Of a DNA stretch of 64,000 nt, positions 1-9,028 are shown one piece after another. The notes beneath the pieces are model-generated. The model was not told the DNA's origin, did not search any database, and worked only from the letters and a program-made list of their open reading frames with translations. A program made the translations under genes and the position numbers. Origin of the DNA: Rhodothermales bacterium. GTDB taxonomy: Bacteria > Bacteroidota > Rhodothermia > Rhodothermales > UBA10348. The first letter of the stretch is position 1. Each line of letters starts with the position of its first letter. Location of the stretch: assembly GCA_028284865.1 (NCBI GenBank), contig JANQQV010000007.1:230607-294606 (forward strand), in the 5' to 3' direction.

Positions 1-468
1 CCACTCGAAACGGAGCAGGATGTAGACGAAGATGACGAGCAGGGAGCCCAGGACCGAGTAGATGGCACCGCGCTTGAGGTCGTCAGCAAAACGAGGGCTC
101 ACCGCGTACGTCCCTTCCACCGTCGGATTGGATCCGGGAAAGTCATTCGCAATGGCCGACGTGATCGCGTTCTGGATGACCGTCACATCGTCAGTGATGA
201 CGGCACGGATGAGCAGCATGTCATCGCCGTAGGTCTTGACTTCCGGCTCTGTGCCGAGAGCAGCAGCCAGTGAAGAACGGACCTCGGTCACGTCCAGCTG
301 CTCCGTGGTGTCGATGACGAACTCGCGACCACCCTGGAAGTCGATACCGACCTCCAATCCATGGGTCGCAAGCGAGATGAGAGAGGCAAGCAGAAGGATC
401 GCAGAAAAGATGTATCCCTTCCGACGTGCCGTCGTGAATTGATAATTCGAGTTTTCGAGAATACGCAT
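1..468 (-). CDS. secF: Protein translocase subunit SecF (partial, C-terminus beyond window edge)
   Basis: Reverse-strand translation from CAT at 466-468 reads MRILENSNYQFTTARRKGYIFSAILLLASLISLATHGLEVGIDFQGGREFVIDTTEQ..., SecF-like; open to window edge; directly downstream of secD. Confidence 0.9.
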   Translation of the reverse strand, partial: MRILENSNYQFTTARRKGYIFSAILLLASLISLATHGLEVGIDFQGGREFVIDTTEQLDVTEVRSSLAAALGTEPEVKTYGDDMLLIRAVITDDVTVIQNAITSAIANDFPGSNPTVEGTYAVSPRFADDLKRGAIYSVLGSLLVIFVYILLRFEW

Positions 469-531
469 GATGTTCGTGTGTTCAGGGCCAGTCGGCCCGT
501 GGAATGCTTTGGTTCACGCAGGTGTCTTGGA

Positions 532-2391
532 TCAACCGAAGCTGACGGCGAAGCGTCGCTCGATCACCAGGTAATCCATGATGATGCGGCTGAAGACGAT
601 GGCGGTGAACATGGAGGACAGGATCCCGGCCATCAGCGTGACGGCAAATCCCTGGATGGGACCGACACCGAAGGAGTACAGGATCACGCCCACGAAAAAC
701 GTGGTGATGTTGGCATCGAAAATGGCCGAAAGCGCCTTGGCGTAACCACCATCGATGGAGGCCTTCAGCGTTTTTCCGGTTGACATTTCCTCACGAACAC
801 GTTCGAATATGAGCACGTTGGCATCCACGGCCATACCAATGGTCAACACGATACCGGCAATACCCGGTAGTGTCAGCGTGGCCTGGAATCCGGAGAGGAT
901 GCCGAGGATGAACACGAGGTTCAGGATCAGGGCCATATCGGCAATCATACCTGCCGAGCGGTAGTAAACAATCATGAACAGGGCCACCAGCAAGAGGCCG
1001 AACATGACCGAGTTCAGACCAGCCTGAATCGAGGAGGCACCGAGGCTGGCACCGACCGTGGACTCTTCTACGATTTCAACCGGTGCAGGCAGAGCACCGG
1101 ATTTCAGGACCGTCACGATGTCCTGGGCTTCTTCCTGAGAATCCAGGTTCGTGATGTTGGAGCGACCTCCGGTGATGCGCTGGAGAACGTTTGGCCAGGA
1201 GTACACCACGCCGTCAAGGACGATAGCTACGTTCTTGCCGACGTTGGCTCCCGTCACACGGGCCCACGTACGAGCACCTTCGGAGTTCATCGTCATGCTG
1301 ACTTCCGGGATGTTTGTCATCTGCTCGAAGTCGACACGAGCATCGGTGATGACATCACCTGTGAGTTCGATCTCGGTGCGAACACCCAGGAGACGGTACA
1401 GCTCAAGTCCTTCTGCCGTGGTACCGATCGGCGCCGAGGTGTACATGTATTTGACACCACGCGGTAGCAGATCCTGAACAGCAGGATCATTGAGCAGGAG
1501 GTTAACCGCTGCCGTGTCTTCCTCGGCCACGATACCCAGCTCGACGCTCTGACCGGTCGGCTGCATGACATCCAGCAGCGCATTGCCTGAACCCGTGCCG
1601 GAGTCGGAAAGCAGATCATCCACATTGAACGTCGTATCGGCGTCGGCTTCTGCGACATCTGTGGAGTCAGTCGCTTCTTCGTAGAAGTCGATCAAGCGCT
1701 GGAGGGCGCGAACGTTCTCAGCCGGATCCACCATGAGGCGGAACTCGAGGCGTGCCGTTCCGCGAAGGAGACCACGGATACGCTCTGGATCGTCAATGCC
1801 CGGAAGCTCGACGATGATGCGGCGGCTACCCTGCTGCTGAATGGAAGGCTCCGTCACGCCGTAGCGGTCAACACGATCACGGATGATCGACATGGCGCGC
1901 GTCACGGCTTCGCCAGCTTCCGTCTGGAGATAGGAAGCAACTTCAGCATTCGTCGAGCGACGTGTGATCCCGGCTGCTTCATTGCGGAAGTAGCGGGACA
2001 GTCGGGCGTCGCCATCGCGCGCCTCGAACGTATCGACGAACAGCTGGATGAAGTCCCCGTCCGTTGAGGACTCTGACTGAGCCGAAGCTTCGGCGAGAAC
2101 TTCTTCGAACGCCTCATCGACGTCGGAAGCCAGCTCACGCACCAAAGCGTCAACCCGGACTTCGAGAGCGACGTGCATACCGCCGAGAAGGTCCAACCCG
2201 AGGTTCAGGGATTTCTCATCGATCGTCCGAATGCGGACGACATTTTCATTTTCGTAAGCCTGACGTTCTTCTTCCGTCATGGCTTCCAACTTCTGGCTGA
2301 GGAAGTACTTCTGGCCCGATGGATACAGATAGTATCCGGTGAGGACCAGGAAGAACACCGTCAGGAAAATCTTGAAACCGTTTCCTTGCAT
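532..2391 (-). CDS. secD: Protein translocase subunit SecD
   Basis: ORF 532..2481; start moved to MQGNGFKIFLTVFF at 2391; LGLDLLGGMHVALEV, AGIVLTIGMAVDANVLIFERVREE motifs. Confidence 0.95.
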   Translation of the reverse strand: MQGNGFKIFLTVFFLVLTGYYLYPSGQKYFLSQKLEAMTEEERQAYENENVVRIRTIDEKSLNLGLDLLGGMHVALEVRVDALVRELASDVDEAFEEVLAEASAQSESSTDGDFIQLFVDTFEARDGDARLSRYFRNEAAGITRRSTNAEVASYLQTEAGEAVTRAMSIIRDRVDRYGVTEPSIQQQGSRRIIVELPGIDDPERIRGLLRGTARLEFRLMVDPAENVRALQRLIDFYEEATDSTDVAEADADTTFNVDDLLSDSGTGSGNALLDVMQPTGQSVELGIVAEEDTAAVNLLLNDPAVQDLLPRGVKYMYTSAPIGTTAEGLELYRLLGVRTEIELTGDVITDARVDFEQMTNIPEVSMTMNSEGARTWARVTGANVGKNVAIVLDGVVYSWPNVLQRITGGRSNITNLDSQEEAQDIVTVLKSGALPAPVEIVEESTVGASLGASSIQAGLNSVMFGLLLVALFMIVYYRSAGMIADMALILNLVFILGILSGFQATLTLPGIAGIVLTIGMAVDANVLIFERVREEMSTGKTLKASIDGGYAKALSAIFDANITTFFVGVILYSFGVGPIQGFAVTLMAGILSSMFTAIVFSRIIMDYLVIERRFAVSFG

Positions 2392-2552
2392 GGTTTTGAA
2401 TAGCGTAAAAACGTGAATGAAGGCTGGCGACGACTTGAATCCGTGTGGTGAACAGCACTCGCTGCCTTGGCGGAATCGCACACGCCACCGCGTTCCAGGA
2501 CGTCGTTCATGACATCACGGAACTGAATGGAGAAAGGAAAGCGAAAGGCCTG

Positions 2553-2957
2553 CTAGGGGGCTCGCGGAGGATTGGGGCCAGTCCGGCCGGAGGCGAGCAC
2601 GTAGGGCGAAGACGCGACGACTGGCTGGGGTGACCAGCTCGGGACATCATGTCCCTCGGTCACTTCAAGTGTGGCAGCCGCAATGACGAACAACGGAGCG
2701 CGCTCGTGCGTCGTCCGAAGTGTCTGGGATGTGGATTGCGTGGCTGGCGCAACGAGAGCTGCTCGCAACATGGCATCTTCAAGTACCCCATTCAGGAAAT
2801 CCTGGACGTCCGAGGACAATCCCTCTTGCCCAGCCGCTTGCTGGATGTCGGTACGTGACATGGCAACCGCACCTGGTGCAAGCACGCCCACCAGCACGCT
2901 TCCAATGAGGAAGAGCGCAAAGAAGCGTCTAACAGGACCGAGCACGGTTGCGTGCAT
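2553..2957 (-). CDS. Small hypothetical secreted protein
   Basis: 134 aa ORF with signal-peptide-like N-terminus (RRFFALFLIGSVLVGVLAPGAVAM); no family recognised. Confidence 0.5.
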   Translation of the reverse strand: MHATVLGPVRRFFALFLIGSVLVGVLAPGAVAMSRTDIQQAAGQEGLSSDVQDFLNGVLEDAMLRAALVAPATQSTSQTLRTTHERAPLFVIAAATLEVTEGHDVPSWSPQPVVASSPYVLASGRTGPNPPRAP

Positions 2958-3231
2958 CGTTCTTCAGGTGGGATTTTGCGGATTGCGTCGTGTCTGCGAT
3001 TCCCGACGGGGCATCAGCTCCCGAGTAGTCTTCGGTGAATGGCCCGATGACGTGCGGGACCCGCGCATAACAGCCTTTAAAGATACGGGTTCCTGCTACC
3101 TCAGGTCAATCTGAATGCGCATCCACCATCGCAGGCCTTTACCTCTATTCGTCGTGTCTTGACAGGAATTGCGCACGAGAGGGACAACCTGACAGCTACC
3201 TTCGCGTTTCCACACGCCCTCGGGAAACCAA

Positions 3232-4158
3232 TTGATTCGCGAACGCACCGTGCACGCTCCAAACCGTCACCTGCGAAACTTCACTCTGCTCACGTTCCTG
3301 GTCGCCATCGCATTGTTGGCCTGGGGAGCATTCGTGACGTCGATCGACGCCGGCTTGGCTGTGCCCGATTGGCCAACCTCCTTTGATTCGTACGATCCGT
3401 TCAATCCGTGGCCGAATTGGTGGACGGTGACCCCGGTCCTCGCTGAACATGGTCACCGTCTCATGGGGGCGCTGGTCGGCTTTCTGACACTGGTGTTGGC
3501 CTTCTGGACCTGGCGAGCTGAATCCCGGTCCTGGATGCGCAAGCTCGGGTTCGCCGCCCTCGCTCTCGTAATCGCGCAAGGTACCCTGGGCGGTCTTCGC
3601 GTTGTTTGGGTTTCCCTCGATCTTGCTGTCGTGCACGCGTGTGTGGCCCAGCTCTTTTTCGCCTTGCTGGCGTGTATGACCCTGTTCCAGACGGAGTCCT
3701 GGTCCAATCCTAAGCCAATGGCACGCCGTTCGGGCGTAAGGCATATCCTCTGGATCGCACCCGCCTCTGTCTACTTGCAGATCATTTTCGGCGCACTGCT
3801 TCGTCACCCCGGTACGGGCATCGACACGACTTTGGTCGCCATCCATTTAGGGTGGGCCTTCGTCGCCACGGCAATGGTTGCCGTCATGGTTTCACGCATT
3901 CGGACCACTATGCCCATGGGCGGATGGCTGGACAAGATGTCTTTGTCCGTCATAACCATCTTAGTGCTGCAGGTAGCTCTCGGGTTGTTCGCTTATTTTG
4001 TCTTGTTGGATGAGTCCGGACGCATCCAGCCGAGCAATGTGCAAGTTATTGCCAACACGGCCCACATGGTCATTGGCGCCTTGTTGTTCGCCAGCACGGT
4101 CACCACAGCGGTACTCGCTGCGCGTGTCCGTTCCGTTCCGGTTCTTGAATCTGCATGA
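3232..4158 (+). CDS. ctaA: Heme A synthase (CtaA/COX15 family)
   Basis: Multi-TM protein with WGAFVTSIDAGLAVPDWPTSF and EHGHRLMGALVG; followed by ctaB; TTG start uncertain. Confidence 0.9.
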   Translation: MIRERTVHAPNRHLRNFTLLTFLVAIALLAWGAFVTSIDAGLAVPDWPTSFDSYDPFNPWPNWWTVTPVLAEHGHRLMGALVGFLTLVLAFWTWRAESRSWMRKLGFAALALVIAQGTLGGLRVVWVSLDLAVVHACVAQLFFALLACMTLFQTESWSNPKPMARRSGVRHILWIAPASVYLQIIFGALLRHPGTGIDTTLVAIHLGWAFVATAMVAVMVSRIRTTMPMGGWLDKMSLSVITILVLQVALGLFAYFVLLDESGRIQPSNVQVIANTAHMVIGALLFASTVTTAVLAARVRSVPVLESA

Positions 4159-5066
4159 GTACTTCCTCCACACGCCCTCTCGCCCGTCCTTCCGTAGCGG
4201 TTGCTCCTTGGAAAGACTGGTTGACGCTGACCAAACCCGAGATCACCTTCCTGGTGACGATCTCGTCGTTGGCTGGATTCATTCTTGCCTCCTCGGATGG
4301 TGTTGATGGATGGACCCTGTTTTGGGCCATGGTGGGAATCCCAATGACGTCTGCCGGTGGTTGTGCCCTGAATCAGGTGCTGGAAGTCGAGTACGATGCC
4401 AGCATGAAGCGGACGGCAAATCGCCCGCTCCCGACAGGACGCATTGATCTGAATCACGCGAAGTGGTTCTCGTTTGGCTTGATGGCAGCCGGCGTAGGAA
4501 TCCTGTGCCCGTTGACCAATCCGTTGACTGGCGTGTTGGCCGCTGCGACAGTCGCACTGTATATCTGGGTGTATACCCCGATGAAACGCAAATCCAGCTG
4601 GAACACGTTGATTGGCACCATTCCCGGGGCGCTGCCGGTACTCGGTGGCTGGACGGCGGCTTCCGGGTCCTTCGGTGCTGGAGGCTGGGCACTTTTTGGT
4701 GTGCTGCTGTGCTGGCAGATGCCTCACTTCTTCGCCCTCGCCTGGATGTATCGCAAGGATTATGGCGAAAGCCCCTTCCTGATGCTGCCTTCGACGGACA
4801 CCAATGGGGACCGCACGGCCCGCCAGATGATCGGCTTCACGGTGACCATGATCGTGTGTTCCGTCATTCCGGTGTTCATCGGACTGTCAGGCTGGGCTTA
4901 CCTGGCCGGCTCCCTGATCTTGGGTACCTGGTTCATGACCCATGTCGGGCGATTCTGGTTCACACGCTCTGTGCAGCACGCCCGAGCCGTTCTGAAAGCC
5001 TCCGTGATGTACATCCCGTTGCTGTTGACGGCTATCATTGTCGACCGGCTTCTCTTCGTGCTTTGA
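4155..5066 (+). CDS. ctaB: Protoheme IX farnesyltransferase
   Basis: UbiA-type prenyltransferase; LTKPEITFLVTISSLAGF, NQVLEVEYDASMKRTANRPLPTGRI; overlaps ctaA stop by 4 nt. Confidence 0.95.
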   Translation: MSTSSTRPLARPSVAVAPWKDWLTLTKPEITFLVTISSLAGFILASSDGVDGWTLFWAMVGIPMTSAGGCALNQVLEVEYDASMKRTANRPLPTGRIDLNHAKWFSFGLMAAGVGILCPLTNPLTGVLAAATVALYIWVYTPMKRKSSWNTLIGTIPGALPVLGGWTAASGSFGAGGWALFGVLLCWQMPHFFALAWMYRKDYGESPFLMLPSTDTNGDRTARQMIGFTVTMIVCSVIPVFIGLSGWAYLAGSLILGTWFMTHVGRFWFTRSVQHARAVLKASVMYIPLLLTAIIVDRLLFVL

Positions 5067-5136
5067 TCTTTGAAGGGTCGGCCTGTTGATTGATTCGATG
5101 GTCCCCTCCCTCCCGCTCTGACCCGCATGCGCCGAC

Positions 5137-6195
5137 ATGACCACCCCCGTCGACATCCTGGCTCTGGACCGATCCGATCTCAAGGAGTGGGTCGCCCAGT
5201 CTGAATCGGCTTTTCGTGCCGACCAGTTGTGGCGATGGCTCTGGAAGCATGGCGAACGGGATCTTGAGCAGATGACCAACATCCCGGCGTCGCTTCGAAA
5301 ACGTGTGGCGAGCGAAGGCGAGATCCGGGCATTGTCTCTGGCCGATCAACAGACGGCGACCGACGGTACCATCAAATTCCTGTTCGCCCTCCACTCCGGG
5401 CGACATGTAGAGACGGTCCTGATCCCTGATTTCGACGATGATGGTTCGCCAAGCCGCATGACGGTGTGCGTTTCCAGTCAGGTGGGTTGCGCCATGGGGT
5501 GTTCTTTCTGCGCCACGGGGTTGATGGGATTCCAGCAGAATCTGACCTCGGGCGAGATTGCCGAACAGGTCCAGTGGGCTGATCGCACATCGAAAGAGAC
5601 CTACGGCGCGAACGTTACCAATGTCGTGTTCATGGGCATGGGAGAACCGCTACTGAACATGGAAGGCGTTCTCGGTGCCGTGGAGAAATTGACAGTCGAA
5701 GACGGATTCGGTCTCGGCGCGCGCCGCATTACGGTTTCCACCGTGGGTCTGGCCACCCGCATCAGGGAATTGGCCGATCTGGAAACGCGATTCGGGCTTG
5801 CCGTCTCCCTGCATGCGCCGTTCAATGACAAGCGAAGCTCTATCATGCCGGTGAATCGAAAAGCCAAAACGGACCTCGACTCACTGATGGCTTCCATCGA
5901 GTACTACACACGGAAAACGGGACGGCGGATTACGTACGAGTACTGCATGTTTTCCGGGTTCAATGACTCGGTTGAGGACGCGCGAGAACTGGCCAAACTG
6001 GCGCGAAAAGCGCCCAGCAAAGTCAATCTCATCATGTATAACCCGGTAGAAGGATTGGGCTTTCACCGGTCGGAAGAAGACACATTGAATCGATTCATTT
6101 CCGAACTTGTGAAGGCAAACGTCACGGTCACCGTTCGTCGCAGTCGCGGTCAGGATATCGACGCTGCCTGCGGACAGCTGGCCATCAACCAATAG
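5137..6195 (+). CDS. rlmN: 23S rRNA (adenine(2503)-C(2))-methyltransferase RlmN
   Basis: Radical SAM CAMGCSFCATGLMGFQQNLTSGEI, MGMGEPLLN, SLHAPFNDKRSSIMPVNR. Confidence 0.95.
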   Translation: MTTPVDILALDRSDLKEWVAQSESAFRADQLWRWLWKHGERDLEQMTNIPASLRKRVASEGEIRALSLADQQTATDGTIKFLFALHSGRHVETVLIPDFDDDGSPSRMTVCVSSQVGCAMGCSFCATGLMGFQQNLTSGEIAEQVQWADRTSKETYGANVTNVVFMGMGEPLLNMEGVLGAVEKLTVEDGFGLGARRITVSTVGLATRIRELADLETRFGLAVSLHAPFNDKRSSIMPVNRKAKTDLDSLMASIEYYTRKTGRRITYEYCMFSGFNDSVEDARELAKLARKAPSKVNLIMYNPVEGLGFHRSEEDTLNRFISELVKANVTVTVRRSRGQDIDAACGQLAINQ

Positions 6196-6202
6196 GGCTC
6201 CC

Positions 6203-6466
6203 ATGTCTTCGTCAGCTCCGTCAGAACAACGCGGTTCAACAGCTTCGAGACAGCTGGTACCGAAGGACGACCTTTCCCGCTCCGTCATCGGCTTTGTTGC
6301 CGCCCTGATTGCGGGCGCACTGGTACCTAGAGCCGTGGGCTATCTCGTGAAGCGACTCCTGGTTCGCTCTTTCAAGGAGGTTTTCATCCTGGCTTTCGCG
6401 GGATGGCTCGCTGACTTTCTCGTTTCTCTCGTTTCAGGATCTGCTGACGAACAGCAGTCAGCCTGA
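6203..6466 (+). CDS. Small hypothetical membrane protein
   Basis: 87 aa ORF, hydrophobic segments, 7 nt after rlmN on same strand. Confidence 0.55.
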   Translation: MSSSAPSEQRGSTASRQLVPKDDLSRSVIGFVAALIAGALVPRAVGYLVKRLLVRSFKEVFILAFAGWLADFLVSLVSGSADEQQSA

Positions 6467-6501
6467 TCCTCTCGTTTCTTTCAACCCCACTCCAACTCAT
6501 C

Positions 6502-7326
6502 ATGGATCTTACCGCAATTGAAACCCTGGTCTCCGACCTGGTCGTCAACTTCCTTCCAAAGGTGGTCGGCGTGTTGGTCCTCGTCGTTGTCGCCTGGATC
6601 GTCGCTGGTTGGGCGGGCAAGCGGGTCACCAAGTCGGCTGAAAAGCGACTGGACCTGACGATTGCCCGTTTCATGGGCAGTCTGACCAAGTACCTCATCC
6701 TGATCATGGCGCTGCTGGGTTGCCTCAACATCTTCGGATTTGAGACCACCTCGTTTGCCGCCGTAATCGGTGCGGCCGGTCTTGCCATCGGTCTGGCCAT
6801 GCAAGGCACGCTGAGCAACTTCTCGGCTGGCCTGATGCTACTGATTTTCCGGCCATTCAAGGTCAATGATGTCGTATCCACGGCCGGCGTCACCGGCAAA
6901 GTGATGAACCTCAATCTGTTCACCACCGAGTTTGACACGCCGGATAACCGTCGCATCATCGTGCCGAACGGAGCGATTTTCGGATCGACGATCGAGAACA
7001 TCACGTTCCACGAAACGCGCCGCGTTGACGTGGCCGTCGGAACGGACTACCCGGCCGATATCAGCAGAACACGTGACGTCCTGCTGAATGCTGTCAAGAA
7101 TTTGGAAGGCGTTCACGCTGAACCGGCCCCGGTTGCCTATCTGACAGAGCTTGGCGGATCCTCTATCGACTGGTCGGTACGTGTGTGGGCCAACACCTCG
7201 GATTACTGGGGAGTCCGGGAGAATGCAACGCAGGCCATCAAGAATGCCCTCGATGAGGCTGGAATCGGCATTCCTTACCCACAGATGGACGTTCACCTGG
7301 ATGGCGGGTTGTCCTCAAACGCCTGA
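6502..7326 (+). CDS. MscS-family small-conductance mechanosensitive channel
   Basis: FAAVIGAAGLAIGLAMQGTLSNFSAGLMLLIFRPFKVNDVV and RRIIVPNGAIFGSTIENIT, typical MscS core. Confidence 0.93.
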   Translation: MDLTAIETLVSDLVVNFLPKVVGVLVLVVVAWIVAGWAGKRVTKSAEKRLDLTIARFMGSLTKYLILIMALLGCLNIFGFETTSFAAVIGAAGLAIGLAMQGTLSNFSAGLMLLIFRPFKVNDVVSTAGVTGKVMNLNLFTTEFDTPDNRRIIVPNGAIFGSTIENITFHETRRVDVAVGTDYPADISRTRDVLLNAVKNLEGVHAEPAPVAYLTELGGSSIDWSVRVWANTSDYWGVRENATQAIKNALDEAGIGIPYPQMDVHLDGGLSSNA

Positions 7327-7336
7327 CCCCATCCCC

Positions 7337-7400
7337 TGCTGGTGACCACACTTGCTGGTGACCACACTTGCTTGTGACCACATCTGTTTGTGATCTCATA
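7337..7400. repeat. Short tandem repeat, four 16-bp units (TGCTGGTGACCACACT; last two diverged)
   Basis: 7337-7352 and 7353-7368 identical; 7369-7384 and 7385-7400 degenerate copies. Confidence 0.85.
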
Positions 7401-7433
7401 GGTCACATCGTGGACACATCGATTGTAAGACGG

Positions 7434-7470
7434 AAGCCCGGGCCTGAGCTTGACTCAGGCCCGGGCTTTT
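7434..7470. terminator. Rho-independent terminator between convergent mscS-like and MFS genes
   Basis: AAGCCCGGGCCTGAG-CTTGA-CTCAGGCCCGGGCTT stem (15 bp) followed by TT on + strand. Confidence 0.85.
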
Positions 7471-7540
7471 CAGTTGCACCCGAATGATGCCAAGCTAAGT
7501 GATCCGCCATGACGGGATTCGCCTGGCAACTCGGTCGATC

Positions 7541-8938
7541 TCAGCCGCGAGAGGCTTCGGAGGCCTGAATTGCGTCCTGCTCTTCCGCGCGATTGCGGAG
7601 CAGGAAGGACAGTGACATGACGACCAACGTAACGACCACGATCATGGTGAACGCCGTGCTGTACCCTTCCAGCGGTGTTGCTGCCGATGCAGCAATGGCT
7701 CCAACCGCCGCAGCAGAAAACAGCTGTCCGATTGAAATGTTGAGCGTGATCAGACCCTGCGAGATCGACTTCTCCTGTTTGCGCGCCTCGTGAATCAGGA
7801 TGTAGTTGAGCGACGAACCCAACAGTCCAGCCATCCCCAGACCAATCAGCGAAGATCCCAGATAGAACACGGCAGTCGACGACGGACTGGTGGCCACCCC
7901 GAGCATGCCGAAGATGAGCAACACGTTGCTCGACAGGATGATGAACTTGGATCCCGTTCGATCCAACAAACGTCCTGCAATGGGCGACCCCAGTGCCACG
8001 GCAAGCATCATCGGCAAAAGCATGAATGCCGCTTCGGAGTTGGTCACTCCGTGCGCCAGGACAATGATGGTCGGAAAGAAGATGAATGCCGCTTCGTTGA
8101 TGCCCGCTCCTATCGCATTGACGGACGCCAGGGCTACCTGTCGATTTTTGAAAAGATCGATCCGTAGAACCGGGTCCTCTGCGCGCTTCTCTACCCACAC
8201 GAATACGGGGATCAGAACGAAGGCGAGGATCAACGCCGACAGGACGCGCCAGGAAGTAAGGCTCCCAATCACGTCGGACGTGTCAAACACCGAAAGCGCA
8301 TAGGCAAGACTGAGTAGGGCTCCTCCCAGCGACAGCAGACCCTTCCAGTCCAACGGAGCGGCCCGGTTTGTTTCGGTCTTGGGCAGGATCCGATATCCCA
8401 GCACCAAAATCAGGAAAGCAACCGGCACGTTGGTCAGATAGAGCCATCGCCAGCCCACGGTCAGCATGAGTCCGGCGAGGATAGGGCCGATGATGAACGC
8501 GATCCCGAAAACGGATCCCAGCAGTCCGAATGCCCTCCCCCTGCGTTCCACGGGTATCACGGCGCCAATCACAGAAGCGGCTACCGGGAATATTCCGGCT
8601 GCTGCCATCCCCTGCAATGCGCGGCCAGCAAGTAGCACTCCAAAGGAAGGAGCCGTCGCGACGATCAGGCTTCCCAAACCGAACGCTCCGACGTCCAGCA
8701 GGTACATTCGCTTTCGTCCGAAACGGTCAGCCAACTTGGTCATGACCGGGACGCTCACCAGGTTGGCGAGTACCCAGATGGAGAACACCCAGGAAACCAG
8801 CCGATCATCCAGTCCGAAGGCATCCCGAATGGCTGGAATGGCAGGACCCAGGATGGCGATATCCATGGCTCCCATCAACACACCAAAAAACAGTACGGTC
8901 AGGATCCGGCGGTTGGGTCGATTGGGTTCGCCTGTCAA
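7541..8938 (-). CDS. MFS transporter (DHA2-like drug efflux)
   Basis: ILTVLFFGVLMGAMDIAILGPAIPAI, ADRFGRKRMYLLDVGAFGLGSL, GRALQGMAAAGIFPVA. Confidence 0.9.
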   Translation of the reverse strand: MTGEPNRPNRRILTVLFFGVLMGAMDIAILGPAIPAIRDAFGLDDRLVSWVFSIWVLANLVSVPVMTKLADRFGRKRMYLLDVGAFGLGSLIVATAPSFGVLLAGRALQGMAAAGIFPVAASVIGAVIPVERRGRAFGLLGSVFGIAFIIGPILAGLMLTVGWRWLYLTNVPVAFLILVLGYRILPKTETNRAAPLDWKGLLSLGGALLSLAYALSVFDTSDVIGSLTSWRVLSALILAFVLIPVFVWVEKRAEDPVLRIDLFKNRQVALASVNAIGAGINEAAFIFFPTIIVLAHGVTNSEAAFMLLPMMLAVALGSPIAGRLLDRTGSKFIILSSNVLLIFGMLGVATSPSSTAVFYLGSSLIGLGMAGLLGSSLNYILIHEARKQEKSISQGLITLNISIGQLFSAAAVGAIAASAATPLEGYSTAFTMIVVVTLVVMSLSFLLRNRAEEQDAIQASEASRG

Positions 8939-9028
8939 GGGGCTTCTCTGTAGATTCTGGGGGTTCGGCGGCCAATCCAGGGATGGATTGCATCCGCTCC
9001 GTAAAAACTGATCATTTCTATACAGTGA

